32,415 nt of DNA from Thermomicrobiales bacterium (GTDB lineage Bacteria > Chloroflexota > Chloroflexia > Thermomicrobiales > CADCWN01). Shown piece after piece: positions 24,608 to 32,227 of this stretch (positions are counted from its first letter, which is position 1; the number at the start of each line of letters is the position of its first letter). The notes under the pieces are model-generated. The model ran no database searches, was not told the origin of the DNA, and saw only the letters and a list, made by a program, of their open reading frames with translations. Where the stretch lies: assembly GCA_030446685.1 (NCBI GenBank), contig JAUJMV010000042.1:1-32415 (forward strand), given 5' to 3'. The translations under genes and the position numbers were made by a program.

Positions 24608-24702
24608 TGTGCTGGCGACGTTGCTCATCCGCAGGCAATCGCTGGTACGTACTCCGGAAGGGTGCCCGCATCAAGGGGCGGATGGCGGGAGTAGATACGG
24701 TA
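24608..24702. repeat. Palindromic repeat, right arm degraded
   Basis: The 27-bp left arm starting TGTGCTGGCGACGTTGCTCA is identical to that of the copy at 26236-26330. The right arm starts well (GCGGATGGCGGGAGTAG) but loses the CCAGCACA end. The IS110 element lies between these two like-oriented copies. Confidence 0.6.
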
Positions 24703-24746
24703 TTGGCTGTCAAGCCCCCTGGCCAGCGAGACCGCTCCGGCCCCGG

Positions 24747-25786
24747 TCAAGCGGCCAGGTCAGGCAGGGCGTTGTGTTGTTGTTGTTGACATCCTAGGTC
24801 GAAGCGCTGCAGCGTGCTGCCGAGCGCCCAGGCCTGGTGGAGCAGCTTGCGCGCGGCGGCGCAGCGGGCGACCTTCAGCGGCTTGCCGGCGGCGCGCAGC
24901 CGGTCGTCGAAGGCCTTGACGGCGGGGTTGTACCGCGCAGCGCTGAGCGTCGCCCTGTAGAGGGCGGTGCGCAGCCGGGCCTTGCCGTCGTGGCCGATGC
25001 TGGGCCGGCCGCGGATGCTGCGCCCGGACTCGCGCGGCACCGGGGCGAGGCCGGCATACGCGGTGAGGATTCCGGCCCGGCGCACAGGGCGAAGTGCACC
25101 GTGCCGACCAGGAGCCAGGCGGCCGTGACGAGGCCGAGGCCGGGCGCGCTGGTCAGGCAGGCCAGCGCCTCGGCCCACGCGCTCGCCTTGAGCGCGGCGG
25201 CGATCTCGGCCTCCAGGGCGGCGACCCGCCGGTCGAGATCGGCGATCAGCTCGTCGAGGTGCTGCCGCACGGCGGCGACGACCACCGGCCACTGTAGGAG
25301 GGCGTGGCGCTGGTTGCGCGCCTGGGTCCGCATCGCCAAGAGCCCGTCGCGCGCGACCAGGCGCTGCCGGACCTCGTGGTAGACCGCCGGCGGCGGGGTC
25401 CAGGGCGCAGGCCGCAGCGCCGCGGCGAGTTGCGCCAGATCGCACGCATCCAACGCGTCGGTCTTCGCCCGCCGCAGCCGCGCCTTGGCGCAGTGGTGGG
25501 CCTGACGGGGATTGACGACGGCGACCCGATAACCCGCCTCGTGGAGGGCGACGGCAAGCGCCACCCAGTCGTTGCCGGTGGCCTCCAACACCACCAGCGT
25601 CGCGGCCGGCGGGATGGCCGTGGCCCGGAGGCGACGCTGCAGCGCGGCGAAGCCCGCCGGGGTCTGCTCGCCGGTGAACGGCGCGGCCGGCTTCTCGCCC
25701 GGTGCGAGCCATGCGGCCACGCACGTCTCGGCCGCGATGTCGACGCCGACATACAGCCGATAGGCCACACTCCCGTCTTCCATCAC
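24747..25786 (-). pseudogene. IS110-family transposase (DEDD), one frameshift
   Basis: The N-terminal RuvC-like domain has YVGVDIAAETCVAAW with the first Asp, LVVLEATGNDWVALA with the Glu, and RRAKTDALDACDLAQLAA with two Asp residues, giving the DEDD set of IS110 recombinases. The C-terminal Transposase_20 part begins LTSAPGLGLVTAAWLLVGTV, then changes frame and continues LTAYAGLAPVPRESGRSIRG, GHDGKARLRTALYRATLSAA and RYNPAVKAFDDRLRAAGKPL. Adding one C to a CC run near 25,068 restores a continuous reading through CAGPES-LTAYAGLAP, so the gene is probably intact in the organism. About 346 residues is normal. A ribosome-binding site (GGGAAGGGGGG) precedes the tandem ATGs at 25786 and 25783. Confidence 0.85.
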
Positions 25787-25990
25787 CCCCCCTTCCCTGC
25801 TCGTGGCACGCTGCGGTCGTTCCCTGGGCCGGCACTGGCCTGCGCTCGTGCTGCGTGGTCGGGGCCACTCGATACGGTCCAGGCTCCTGCCGTCCCGCGA
25901 TGGCGGGGGGCTCTCTACTTATCGCGGTCCCGGCCGCTGCCAACACAACGCCCTCACCGCCACCTCGGGACAGGCTCTAATATACGAGCC
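25787..25990 (-). other. Non-coding 5' end of the IS110 element, candidate bridge-RNA region
   Basis: About 200 non-coding bases lie upstream of the transposase. IS110-group elements are known to express a structured bridge RNA from the non-coding end 5' of the recombinase. CAACACAACGCCCT at 25941-25954 recurs inverted at 24766-24779, at the other end of the element. The region contains several GC-rich self-complementary stretches, but I cannot fold it here. Element boundaries are not defined. Confidence 0.35.
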
Positions 25991-26125
25991 AACATAGGCC
26001 GACCGGAGCGACCACGGCCCGAACAGCCGCCACCGGCGTGCGGGCGATGATGGACCAGGACAGCGCCTCCCACGTCCATCACGCCGGCGCGCAGCGACCC
26101 CGGGGCCAGGGCACAGCGCATCCGG

Positions 26126-26157
26126 TTATCCACGGGCTTATCCACGGTCAATCCACA
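26126..26157 (+). promoter_or_regulatory. Cluster of three DnaA-box-like 9-mers
   Basis: TTATCCACG (26126-26134), TTATCCACG (26138-26146) and CAATCCACA (26149-26157) lie in the same orientation at 11-12 bp spacing. The first two differ from the consensus TTATCCACA at one position. No dnaA or dnaN gene is in the window. It could be a DnaA-titrating or regulatory site, or part of a mobile replicon. Confidence 0.45.
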
Positions 26158-26235
26158 GCTGCTACAGCCTGCGGGGGCGAGGCGACCGGGTGGTGCGTGC
26201 CGGCCTCCTCGTCGCTGCGCCCAACCCCCTGGCCC

Positions 26236-26330
26236 TGTGCTGGCGACGTTGCTCATCCGCAGTCGATCGCTAGCACGCGCATCGCCAAAGTGCAAAGATG
26301 GCGGCGCGGATGGCGAAAGGAGCCAGCACA
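26236..26330. repeat. 95-bp palindromic repeat, imperfect arms
   Basis: The left arm TGTGCTGGCGACGTTGCTCA and a right arm ending AAAGGAGCCAGCACA share the outer 9 bases and the CATCCGC block, with mismatches between. Length is again 95 bp. Confidence 0.65.
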
Positions 26331-26342
26331 GCCACGTGAGCG

Positions 26343-26369
26343 GGACGGATGAGCGAACCAGCCAGCACA
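26343..26369 (-). repeat. Solo arm of the palindromic repeat family
   Basis: GGACGGATGAGCGAACCAGC followed by CAGCACA is a right arm without a partner. It lies 12 bases after the copy ending at 26330 and just ahead of the candidate promoter of the protocatechuate operon. Confidence 0.5.
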
Positions 26370-26379
26370 ACGTCGGCGC

Positions 26380-26409
26380 TTGACCGGGTCGTTCGCGGCA
26401 TGCGACGAT
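26380..26409 (+). promoter_or_regulatory. Candidate promoter of the protocatechuate operon
   Basis: TTGACC (26380-26385) and GACGAT (26404-26409) are 18 bp apart, similar to the htpG pair. They lie about 140 bases ahead of the first gene start at 26551. The leader shows no recognised riboswitch, and no regulator gene is adjacent. Confidence 0.35.
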
Positions 26410-26550
26410 GGCGTCCCCCGAGGGACGGCGCCCCCCGCCGACCGTTCGGGCGCGGGGAACCGAGGATCGAGACCCGCCGGCGGCGCGCGCCGGACGACGA
26501 CGATCCACCGGGGTCGCGATCCCGGCGGCCGGATGACGAAGGGGGATCGC

Positions 26551-27378
26551 GTGAACGACATCGGCATCGCGGGCTGGCTCTTCCACCGCTCGATCCGGCG
26601 CGACCGGACGATGACGTTGCTCGACCTGCCGGGCGCCTGCGCCGCGCTCGGCGTGCGGACGGTGGAGCTGGTGTCGTCGTTCTTCCCCAGCCAGGACGCC
26701 GCCTACCTGCGGGAGCTGCGGGCGGCGCTGCGGGCGCACGGGCTGCGGACGCGCGGCATCGCGGTGGACATGGGCGACATCGCCAACGCGGACGAGGACG
26801 CGCGCCGCGTCGACCTCGAGGCGCTCAAGCAGTGGTTCCACCTCGCGCGCGCGCTCGGGGCGGAGGCGATCCGCGTCAACAGCGGCGCGGCCCGCCCCGA
26901 CGACCGCGAGGCGCTCGCGCGGATCACCGCGGGCTACCGCGAGCTGGCCGAGGAGGCCGAGCACACCGGGGTCCACCTGCTGATCGAGAACCACGGCGGC
27001 GCCTCCGCCGACCCGCGGAATATCCGGGCGTTCCTGGAGGGGGTGGGCTCGCCCTGGTTCCGGTCCTGCCCGGACACCGGGAACTTCCCCGGGGAGACGT
27101 GGGAGGAGGGGATGCGGGTGATGGCGCCCCACGCCTTCTCCTGCCACCTCAAGGTCTACACCCACAGCGCGGACGGCGCGCAGCGCTGGACCGGGCGCGA
27201 CGGCCAGCCGCGCGCCTACGACCTGCGCCGCTGCCTCCAGATCCTCCGCGAGGCCGGCTACGCCGGGCCGCTGTGCGTCGAGGCCGGCGCGACCGACGAC
27301 GCGGTGGAGGCGGCGGGCGAGGCGGCGAGCGCGCGCGAGGCGATCCGCTACCTGCGGGGCCTGCTGGCCACGCTCTAG
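26551..27378 (+). CDS. Sugar phosphate isomerase/epimerase-fold TIM-barrel protein, possible 3-dehydroshikimate dehydratase
   Basis: This 275-residue protein has the xylose-isomerase-like barrel with an E/D/H/E metal site: Glu146 in LLIENHGG, Asp175 in CPDTGNF, His199 in CHLKVYT and Glu244 in CVEAG. GTG 26551 is chosen because AAGGGGG precedes it; a more distant ATG at 26533 lacks such a site. It is the first gene of a run with pobA, pcaC, pcaH, pcaG and pcaB. Bacterial 3-dehydroshikimate dehydratases (AsbF/QuiC types), which make protocatechuate, have this fold and length, so that role is attractive here. It is an inference from context; a hydroxypyruvate-isomerase-like or sugar epimerase role is possible. 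Confidence 0.75.
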   Translation: MNDIGIAGWLFHRSIRRDRTMTLLDLPGACAALGVRTVELVSSFFPSQDAAYLRELRAALRAHGLRTRGIAVDMGDIANADEDARRVDLEALKQWFHLARALGAEAIRVNSGAARPDDREALARITAGYRELAEEAEHTGVHLLIENHGGASADPRNIRAFLEGVGSPWFRSCPDTGNFPGETWEEGMRVMAPHAFSCHLKVYTHSADGAQRWTGRDGQPRAYDLRRCLQILREAGYAGPLCVEAGATDDAVEAAGEAASAREAIRYLRGLLATL

Positions 27379-27443
27379 GCGCCGCGCGCGGCGCCGGGGC
27401 GTTTGATCGCGCGCCGGCGGCGGGAAGCGATGGGGGACGCCCG

Positions 27444-28616
27444 ATGCGCACGCAGGTCGCGATCGTCGGCGCCGGCCCGGCTGGCCTGTTCCTCTCCCAC
27501 CTGCTCGCCCAGGAGGGGATCGACTCGGTCGTGCTCGAGATCCGCAACCGCGGCCACATCGAGCGGCGCGTCCGGGCCGGGGTCCTCGAGCAGGGGACGG
27601 TCGACGCGCTCCGCGCCGCCGGGGTGGCGGACCGGCTCGACCGCGAGGGGCTGGTCCACCACGGCCTTGAACTGCGCTTCGCGGGGCGGGGCCACCGCAT
27701 CCCGCTGAGCGACCTCGCCGACGGGCGCGCGATCACCGTCTACGGCCAGCAGGAGGTGGTCAAGGACCTGATCTGCGCCCGCCTGGCGGCGGCCGGCCGG
27801 CTCCTCTTCGAGGTCGCCGGCCTGACCGTCCACGTCCTCACCTCCTCGTCGCCCGTCGTGTGTTTCCGGCAGGAGGGGCGGGAACACGAGCTGCGCTGCG
27901 ACGTGATCGCCGGGTGCGACGGCTCCCACGGGGTCTGCCGCGACGCGATCCCGCGTGGTGCCCTCACCGTCTACGAGCGGGCGTATCCCTTCGCCTGGCT
28001 CGGCATCCTCGCCGCCGTCCCCCCCTCGACCGCGGAACTGATCTACGCCTACCACGAGCGCGGCTTCGCGCTGCACAGCCTCCGCTCCCCGGCCATCAGC
28101 CGCTTCTACCTGCAGTGCCGGCCCGACGAGACGCTCGAGGCGTGGCCGGACGAGCGCATCTGGGGGGAGTTGCGCGCGCGGCTCGCCACCGACGACGGGT
28201 GGACGCTGGCGGAGGGGCCGATCCTCGAGCGGGGCATCACGACGATGCGCTCATGCGTCGTCGAGCCGATGCAGCACGGGCGACTCTTCCTGGCCGGGGA
28301 CGCCGCACACATCGTCCCGCCGACGGGGGCGAAGGGGCTCAACCTCGCTGTCGCCGATGTGCGGGTTCTGGCCGAGGCGCTGGCCGCGTGGTACCGTACG
28401 GGGCGCGCGGACTTGCTGGAGAGCTACTCGGCTACCTGCCTGCGCCGCGTCTGGCGGGCCGAGCATTTCTCGTGGTGGATGACGGCGATGCTACATCGCC
28501 AGGACGACGATCCGTTCCAGCGCCGCCTCCAGCTCGCCCAGCTGCGCTATGTCTGCGACTCGACGGCCGCGGCGACCACGCTGGCGGAGAACTACGTGGG
28601 CCTGGAGTGGGTGTGA
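27444..28616 (+). CDS. pobA: 4-hydroxybenzoate 3-monooxygenase
   Basis: This 390-residue flavoprotein hydroxylates 4-hydroxybenzoate to protocatechuate using NAD(P)H and oxygen. The FAD-binding GAGPAGL is at residues 9-15, the DG motif is in CDGSHGVCRDAIP (158-170), and GDAAHIVPPTGAKGLNLAVAD is near 285-305. Residues known from Pseudomonas PobA fall at the same numbers: Arg44, Tyr201, Ser212, Arg214, Arg220, Tyr222 and Pro293, with Tyr384 in place of Tyr385. That makes the specific assignment strong. The ATG at 27444 follows GGGGGA. The gene is 65 bases after the TIM-barrel gene and 28 bases before pcaC. No PobR-type regulator is visible. Confidence 0.95.
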   Translation: MRTQVAIVGAGPAGLFLSHLLAQEGIDSVVLEIRNRGHIERRVRAGVLEQGTVDALRAAGVADRLDREGLVHHGLELRFAGRGHRIPLSDLADGRAITVYGQQEVVKDLICARLAAAGRLLFEVAGLTVHVLTSSSPVVCFRQEGREHELRCDVIAGCDGSHGVCRDAIPRGALTVYERAYPFAWLGILAAVPPSTAELIYAYHERGFALHSLRSPAISRFYLQCRPDETLEAWPDERIWGELRARLATDDGWTLAEGPILERGITTMRSCVVEPMQHGRLFLAGDAAHIVPPTGAKGLNLAVADVRVLAEALAAWYRTGRADLLESYSATCLRRVWRAEHFSWWMTAMLHRQDDDPFQRRLQLAQLRYVCDSTAAATTLAENYVGLEWV

Positions 28617-28644
28617 TGCGCCCGCGCGGCGCGGGAGGTCAACG

Positions 28645-29043
28645 GTGGGCGATGCGCGCTTCGAGGAGGGGATGCGGGTTCGGCGGGAGGTGCTGGGGGA
28701 CGCGCACGTCGAGCGGGCCGCGGCGGGCGCGACCGCGCTGGACGCCGACTTCCAGCGCTTCATCACCGAGACGGCGTGGGGCGCGGTCTGGGCGCGGCCG
28801 GGCCTGGACCGGCGGACGCGCAGCCTGATCACGATCGCGATCCTCGCCGCGCTCGGCCGCGAGGAACTGGCGTTGCATCTGCGCGCGAGCCGGAACATCG
28901 GCGTTGATCCGCGCGAGGTGGCGGAGGCGCTGCTGCATGTCGCCGTCTACGCCGGCGTGCCGGCCGCGAACAGCGCCTTCGCGGCGGCCAAGGTGGAGCT
29001 CGGCCCGCTGCCGAACGAGGTAGAACCAGCCCGCAAGGACTGA
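28645..29043 (+). CDS. pcaC: 4-carboxymuconolactone decarboxylase
   Basis: This 132-residue protein of the carboxymuconolactone decarboxylase family converts 4-carboxymuconolactone to beta-ketoadipate enol-lactone. Visible motifs are GMRVRREVLGDAHVERA at the start, ITETAWGAVWARPGLDRRTR, SLITIAILAALGREELALHL and EVAEALLHVAVYAGVPAANS, matching PcaC throughout. GTG 28645 follows GGGAGGTCAACG. It is a stand-alone protein; in many actinobacteria this domain is fused to the enol-lactone hydrolase as PcaL. The position between pobA and pcaH supports the assignment. Confidence 0.9.
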   Translation: MGDARFEEGMRVRREVLGDAHVERAAAGATALDADFQRFITETAWGAVWARPGLDRRTRSLITIAILAALGREELALHLRASRNIGVDPREVAEALLHVAVYAGVPAANSAFAAAKVELGPLPNEVEPARKD

Positions 29044-29059
29044 ACGGGAGGGGGTGCCA

Positions 29060-29788
29060 GTGGACACCACGATCGGGGCCATCATCCGCGGGGACCGGGA
29101 GGTCTTCCCGCCCTACCTCTACGAGGCGTACCGCTCGACCATCCGGCGCGCGCCGAAACTGCCCCTGATCGAGGTCCCGCTGACCTTGTCGGAGCTGACC
29201 GGGCCCGGCCCGGCCGTCAGCGCCGTCACCCCGGAGGACGCCGACCTGACCCGCAACGCGGGGACCGGCGGGGAGGCGCTCGGGCAGCGGATCATCATGA
29301 CGGGCCGGGTGCTCGACGCGGCCGGTGCGCCGGTGCCGCGGACGCTCGTCGAGGTCTGGCAGGCGAACGCGGCCGGGCGCTACACCCACCGCGCCGACGG
29401 GTGGCCGGGGCCGCTGGACCCCCACTTCCTGGGGATCGGCCGCTGCCTCACCGACGCGGCGGGTGTCTACCGCTTCCTCACGGTCCGGCCGGGCGCCTAC
29501 CCCTGGAAGAATCACCCGAACGCCTGGCGGCCGGCGCACATCCACTTCTCACTCTTCGGCCCCGCCTCCACCGCCCGCCTCGTCACGCAGATGTACTTCC
29601 CCGACGACCCGCTCCTCGCGCTCGACCCGGTTCTCGGCGCGGTCCCGGAGGCGGCGCGTTCGCGCCTGATCGCCGCCTACGCGCACGACGTCACCGAGCC
29701 GGAGTGGGCGCTCGGCTGGCGCTGGGACATCGTGCTGGGCGGCGCGCGGGGGACGCCGTACGAGGCGCCGCGGGGGGTGGCGCGATGA
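29060..29788 (+). CDS. pcaH: Protocatechuate 3,4-dioxygenase, beta subunit
   Basis: This 242-residue iron-binding subunit of the intradiol dioxygenase opens protocatechuate to 3-carboxy-cis,cis-muconate. Counting from GTG 29060, the Fe(III) ligands fall at Tyr108 (GRYTHR), Tyr147 (PGAYPW), His160 and His162 (RPAHIHFSLFG), with Arg157 nearby. These positions are identical to those in Pseudomonas putida numbering (408/447/460/462 minus 300). That agreement and the GGGAGGGGG site at 29046-29054 favour this GTG over the one at 29054, which overlaps the site. The stop overlaps the pcaG start (ATGA), so the two subunits are translationally coupled. Confidence 0.95.
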   Translation: MDTTIGAIIRGDREVFPPYLYEAYRSTIRRAPKLPLIEVPLTLSELTGPGPAVSAVTPEDADLTRNAGTGGEALGQRIIMTGRVLDAAGAPVPRTLVEVWQANAAGRYTHRADGWPGPLDPHFLGIGRCLTDAAGVYRFLTVRPGAYPWKNHPNAWRPAHIHFSLFGPASTARLVTQMYFPDDPLLALDPVLGAVPEAARSRLIAAYAHDVTEPEWALGWRWDIVLGGARGTPYEAPRGVAR

Positions 29789-30381
29789 CCACGCCCGCGC
29801 TCACCCCCTCGCAGACCGTCGGCCCCTTCTTCCACCACGCCCTGCTCCGCGAGCCGCTGCATGTCCTCGCCGGCCCCGGCGCCGCGGGGGAGCGCATCCG
29901 CGTCGAGGGGACCGTCTACGACGGCGACGGGGCGCCGGTCCCCGACGCCGCGATCGAGATCTGGCAGGCCAACGCGCACGGCCGCTATCACCATCCCGCG
30001 GACACGCGCGACCTCCCGCTCGACCCGGCCTTCACCGGCTTCGGGCGGGCCGGCACGGACGCGGACGGCCGTTACCGGTTCGAGACGGTCAAGCCCGGCC
30101 CGGTCCCGTTCGACGCGGCGGCCGCGCAGGCGCCGCACATCGTCGTCACCGTCCTTGCCCGCGGCCTGCTCGACCACCTCGTCACACGGCTCTATTTCGC
30201 CGGCGAGCCGGCGAACGACGCCGACCCGATCCTGCAACGGGTTCCCGCGGACCGGCGCGCGACGCTGCTGGCGGCGCGCGCGGTCGCGGGTGGTGAGACG
30301 GTCTATCGGTTCGACATCGTCCTCCAGGGGAAGAGCGCGCGGGCGGAGGGCGAGACAGTGTTCTTCGCCTTAGGGCGGTAG
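29785..30381 (+). CDS. pcaG: Protocatechuate 3,4-dioxygenase, alpha subunit
   Basis: This 198-residue partner of PcaH starts with the hallmark LTPSQTVGPFFHHAL. It contains IRVEGTVYDGDGAPVPDAAI, EIWQANAHGRYHHPAD, FGRAGTDADGRYRFETVKPG and PHIVVTVLARGLLDHLVTRL. It has the same beta-sandwich as PcaH but lacks the full iron-ligand set, as is normal for alpha subunits. The ATG at 29785 overlaps the pcaH stop by four bases. pcaB follows after 18 bases. Confidence 0.95.
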   Translation: MTTPALTPSQTVGPFFHHALLREPLHVLAGPGAAGERIRVEGTVYDGDGAPVPDAAIEIWQANAHGRYHHPADTRDLPLDPAFTGFGRAGTDADGRYRFETVKPGPVPFDAAAAQAPHIVVTVLARGLLDHLVTRLYFAGEPANDADPILQRVPADRRATLLAARAVAGGETVYRFDIVLQGKSARAEGETVFFALGR

Positions 30382-30399
30382 GGCGGGGAGCGGGGCGCG

Positions 30400-31755
30400 A
30401 TGGAGCCGGTCGATCCCGCCTTCACCGCCCCGGCGATGGCGGCGCTCTTCTCGGGCGAGGCGCGGCTGCGGCGGATGCTCGAGTTCGAGGCCGCGCTCGC
30501 GCGCGCGGAGGCGCGCGCCGGGATCATCCCCGCGGACGTCGCCGCGGCGATCGACGCCGCGTGCCGCGCCGCGCGCTTCGATGTCGCGGCCCTCTATCGG
30601 GAAGCCGCCGTCGCCGGCACGCCGACCATCCCCCTCGTCCGGCTGCTGACGGCCACGGTCGGGGGCGACGCCGGGCGCTTCGTCCACCGGGGGGCCACCA
30701 GCCAGGACGCGCTCGATACCGCCCTGGTCCTCCAGATGCGCGCGGGGTTCGATCTCCTCGAGGACGGCCTGTTCGCGATCGGCGCGACCTGCGCCGCGCT
30801 GTCCGAGCGTCACCGCCGCACGGTGATGCCCGGCCGCACCCTCCTGCAGCAGGCGCTGCCGATCGCCTTCGGGCTGAAGGCGGCGCGCTGGTTGGGACTT
30901 GCCACGCGCGGGATGGAGCGGCTGCGCGCGTTGCGAGGCCGGGTGCTGGTCGTGCAGCTGGGGGGCGCCGCCGGGACGCTCGCGGCGCTCGGCGCGGACG
31001 GTCCGCGCGTGACCGAACTCCTCGCCGAGGAACTGGGGCTGGCGGCGCCGGATCTGCCCTGGCACGCCGAGCGGGATCGGGTCGGGGAGGTGGCCGCGGC
31101 GCTCGGCGTCGCGGCCGGGAGCGTGGGCAAGATCGCCACCGATATCGTCCTGCTGGCGCAGACCGAGGTGGGGGAGGCGACGGAGGGCGTGGCGCCCGGC
31201 AAGGGCGGCTCCTCCACCCTGCCGCAGAAGCGCAACCCAATCGACGCGACCTTCGCCCTGGCAGCGGCGCGGCTGGCAATCGGGTTGGTCCCGGTGGTCC
31301 TGGGCGCGCTGGCGCAGGAGCACGAGCGCGCGGCGGGCGGCTGGCAGGCCGAGTGGGCGGCGCTCCCGGCGCTCTTCGGCCACACCGCCGGCGCGGTCGC
31401 GCGGGTCGGCGTCGCGCTCGCGGGCCTGGAAGTCGACGCCGCGCGCATGAGCGCGAACCTCGATTTGGCCGGTGGGATGATCATGGCCGAGGCGCTGGCG
31501 ACGGCGCTCGCCCCCCATCTCGGGCGGCCGGAGGCCCAGCGCCTCGTCGCCACCGCGTGCGAGCGCGCCGTGTCATCGGGCACGGACCTCCACCGCACGG
31601 CCCTCGACGACGAAACGATCCGCGCCGCGCTGTCGCCCGAGGGGATCGCCCGCGCCCTCGACCCGGCCAGCTACCTGGGCAGTGCCGACACCTACATCGA
31701 CCGGGCGCTCGCCGCGTTCCGCGCCCTCCAGCCGTCGCCGGCGCCTCGGCCATGA
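30400..31755 (+). CDS. pcaB: 3-carboxy-cis,cis-muconate cycloisomerase
   Basis: This 451-residue member of the fumarase/aspartase superfamily converts 3-carboxymuconate to 4-carboxymuconolactone. The family signature GKGGSSTLPQKRNP lies at residues 267-280, and FVHRGATSQDALDTALVLQM (95-114) supplies the TSxD substrate loop. VMPGRTLLQQALPIAFGLKA near 142-161 is typical of PcaB and distinguishes it from adenylosuccinate lyase. The ATG at 30400 lies 18 bases after pcaG behind GGGGAGCGGGG. It ends the visible operon; pcaD, pcaI, pcaJ and pcaF are not in the window. Confidence 0.93.
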   Translation: MEPVDPAFTAPAMAALFSGEARLRRMLEFEAALARAEARAGIIPADVAAAIDAACRAARFDVAALYREAAVAGTPTIPLVRLLTATVGGDAGRFVHRGATSQDALDTALVLQMRAGFDLLEDGLFAIGATCAALSERHRRTVMPGRTLLQQALPIAFGLKAARWLGLATRGMERLRALRGRVLVVQLGGAAGTLAALGADGPRVTELLAEELGLAAPDLPWHAERDRVGEVAAALGVAAGSVGKIATDIVLLAQTEVGEATEGVAPGKGGSSTLPQKRNPIDATFALAAARLAIGLVPVVLGALAQEHERAAGGWQAEWAALPALFGHTAGAVARVGVALAGLEVDAARMSANLDLAGGMIMAEALATALAPHLGRPEAQRLVATACERAVSSGTDLHRTALDDETIRAALSPEGIARALDPASYLGSADTYIDRALAAFRALQPSPAPRP

Positions 31756-32227
31756 CGGTTCCGCAAGTGAGCGCGCCACCAGAGCAGACCAGCGGACTCG
31801 CAGGGCCGGACCCCGCGCCTGCCCCGGCGAATCGCCGCCACGGCACGCCGAAAAGGCGATCGAGGACCGCGCCCCATCCGGCCCGTGTTGGAAGCGGAAG
31901 TGGGGGCTGTGGGGTCGCGGTTGTCCGCGACGACGTAAACGTTCGTGCGGGCCGACCGTCGCGAGATGGTGGTCCTCGCCGGGGACGTGCCTGGTGTGCA
32001 CGCCGCCTGCTCGCGCGGCGGGCCTCGCCGCAACGAATTGGCGGCGTTGACCTCGACGCGGAGGCGGACATCCCACAGGTCGTCCAACTCCGGGCGGTGG
32101 AGGAAGACGCCGCGTCCCTCGGACACGCCCCGACGAGGCACGACAGCCGATATACTGTGCGCCAGAGGCGCGCGCCGCGACCAAGAACCGGATCGAGCAC
32201 TGGATCGAGGACCGGGAGGGGGCCGCC
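31756..32227. other. Intergenic region with a possible degenerate minus-strand gene
   Basis: No intact gene is seen. On the minus strand between about 32,100 and 31,820, short blocks in shifting frames (ELDDLWDVRLRVEVN; NVYVVADNRDPTAPTS; DRLFGVPWRRFAG) resemble protein, the second weakly recalling the GDNR box of signal peptidase I (S26). The match is too weak for a call. A plus-strand TATACT lies near its end. Confidence 0.2.
32151..32156 (+). promoter_or_regulatory. -10 element ahead of the MetE-like gene
   Basis: TATACT at 32151-32156 lies 72 bases before ATG 32228. No strong -35 is visible 17 bp upstream. In the leader, GGATCGAG occurs twice, 12 bp apart. No SAM or cobalamin riboswitch motif is recognised. 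Confidence 0.35.

Noticed and set aside
26349..27440. Long in-frame extension upstream of pobA
   Set aside because: It overlaps the TIM-barrel gene in another frame; the PobA N-terminus begins naturally at 27444 with FAD motif and ribosome-binding site, and catalytic residue numbering agrees.
32156..32227. Riboswitch ahead of the MetE-like gene
   Set aside because: The 70-base leader lacks recognisable SAM or cobalamin riboswitch elements and is too short for a cobalamin type.
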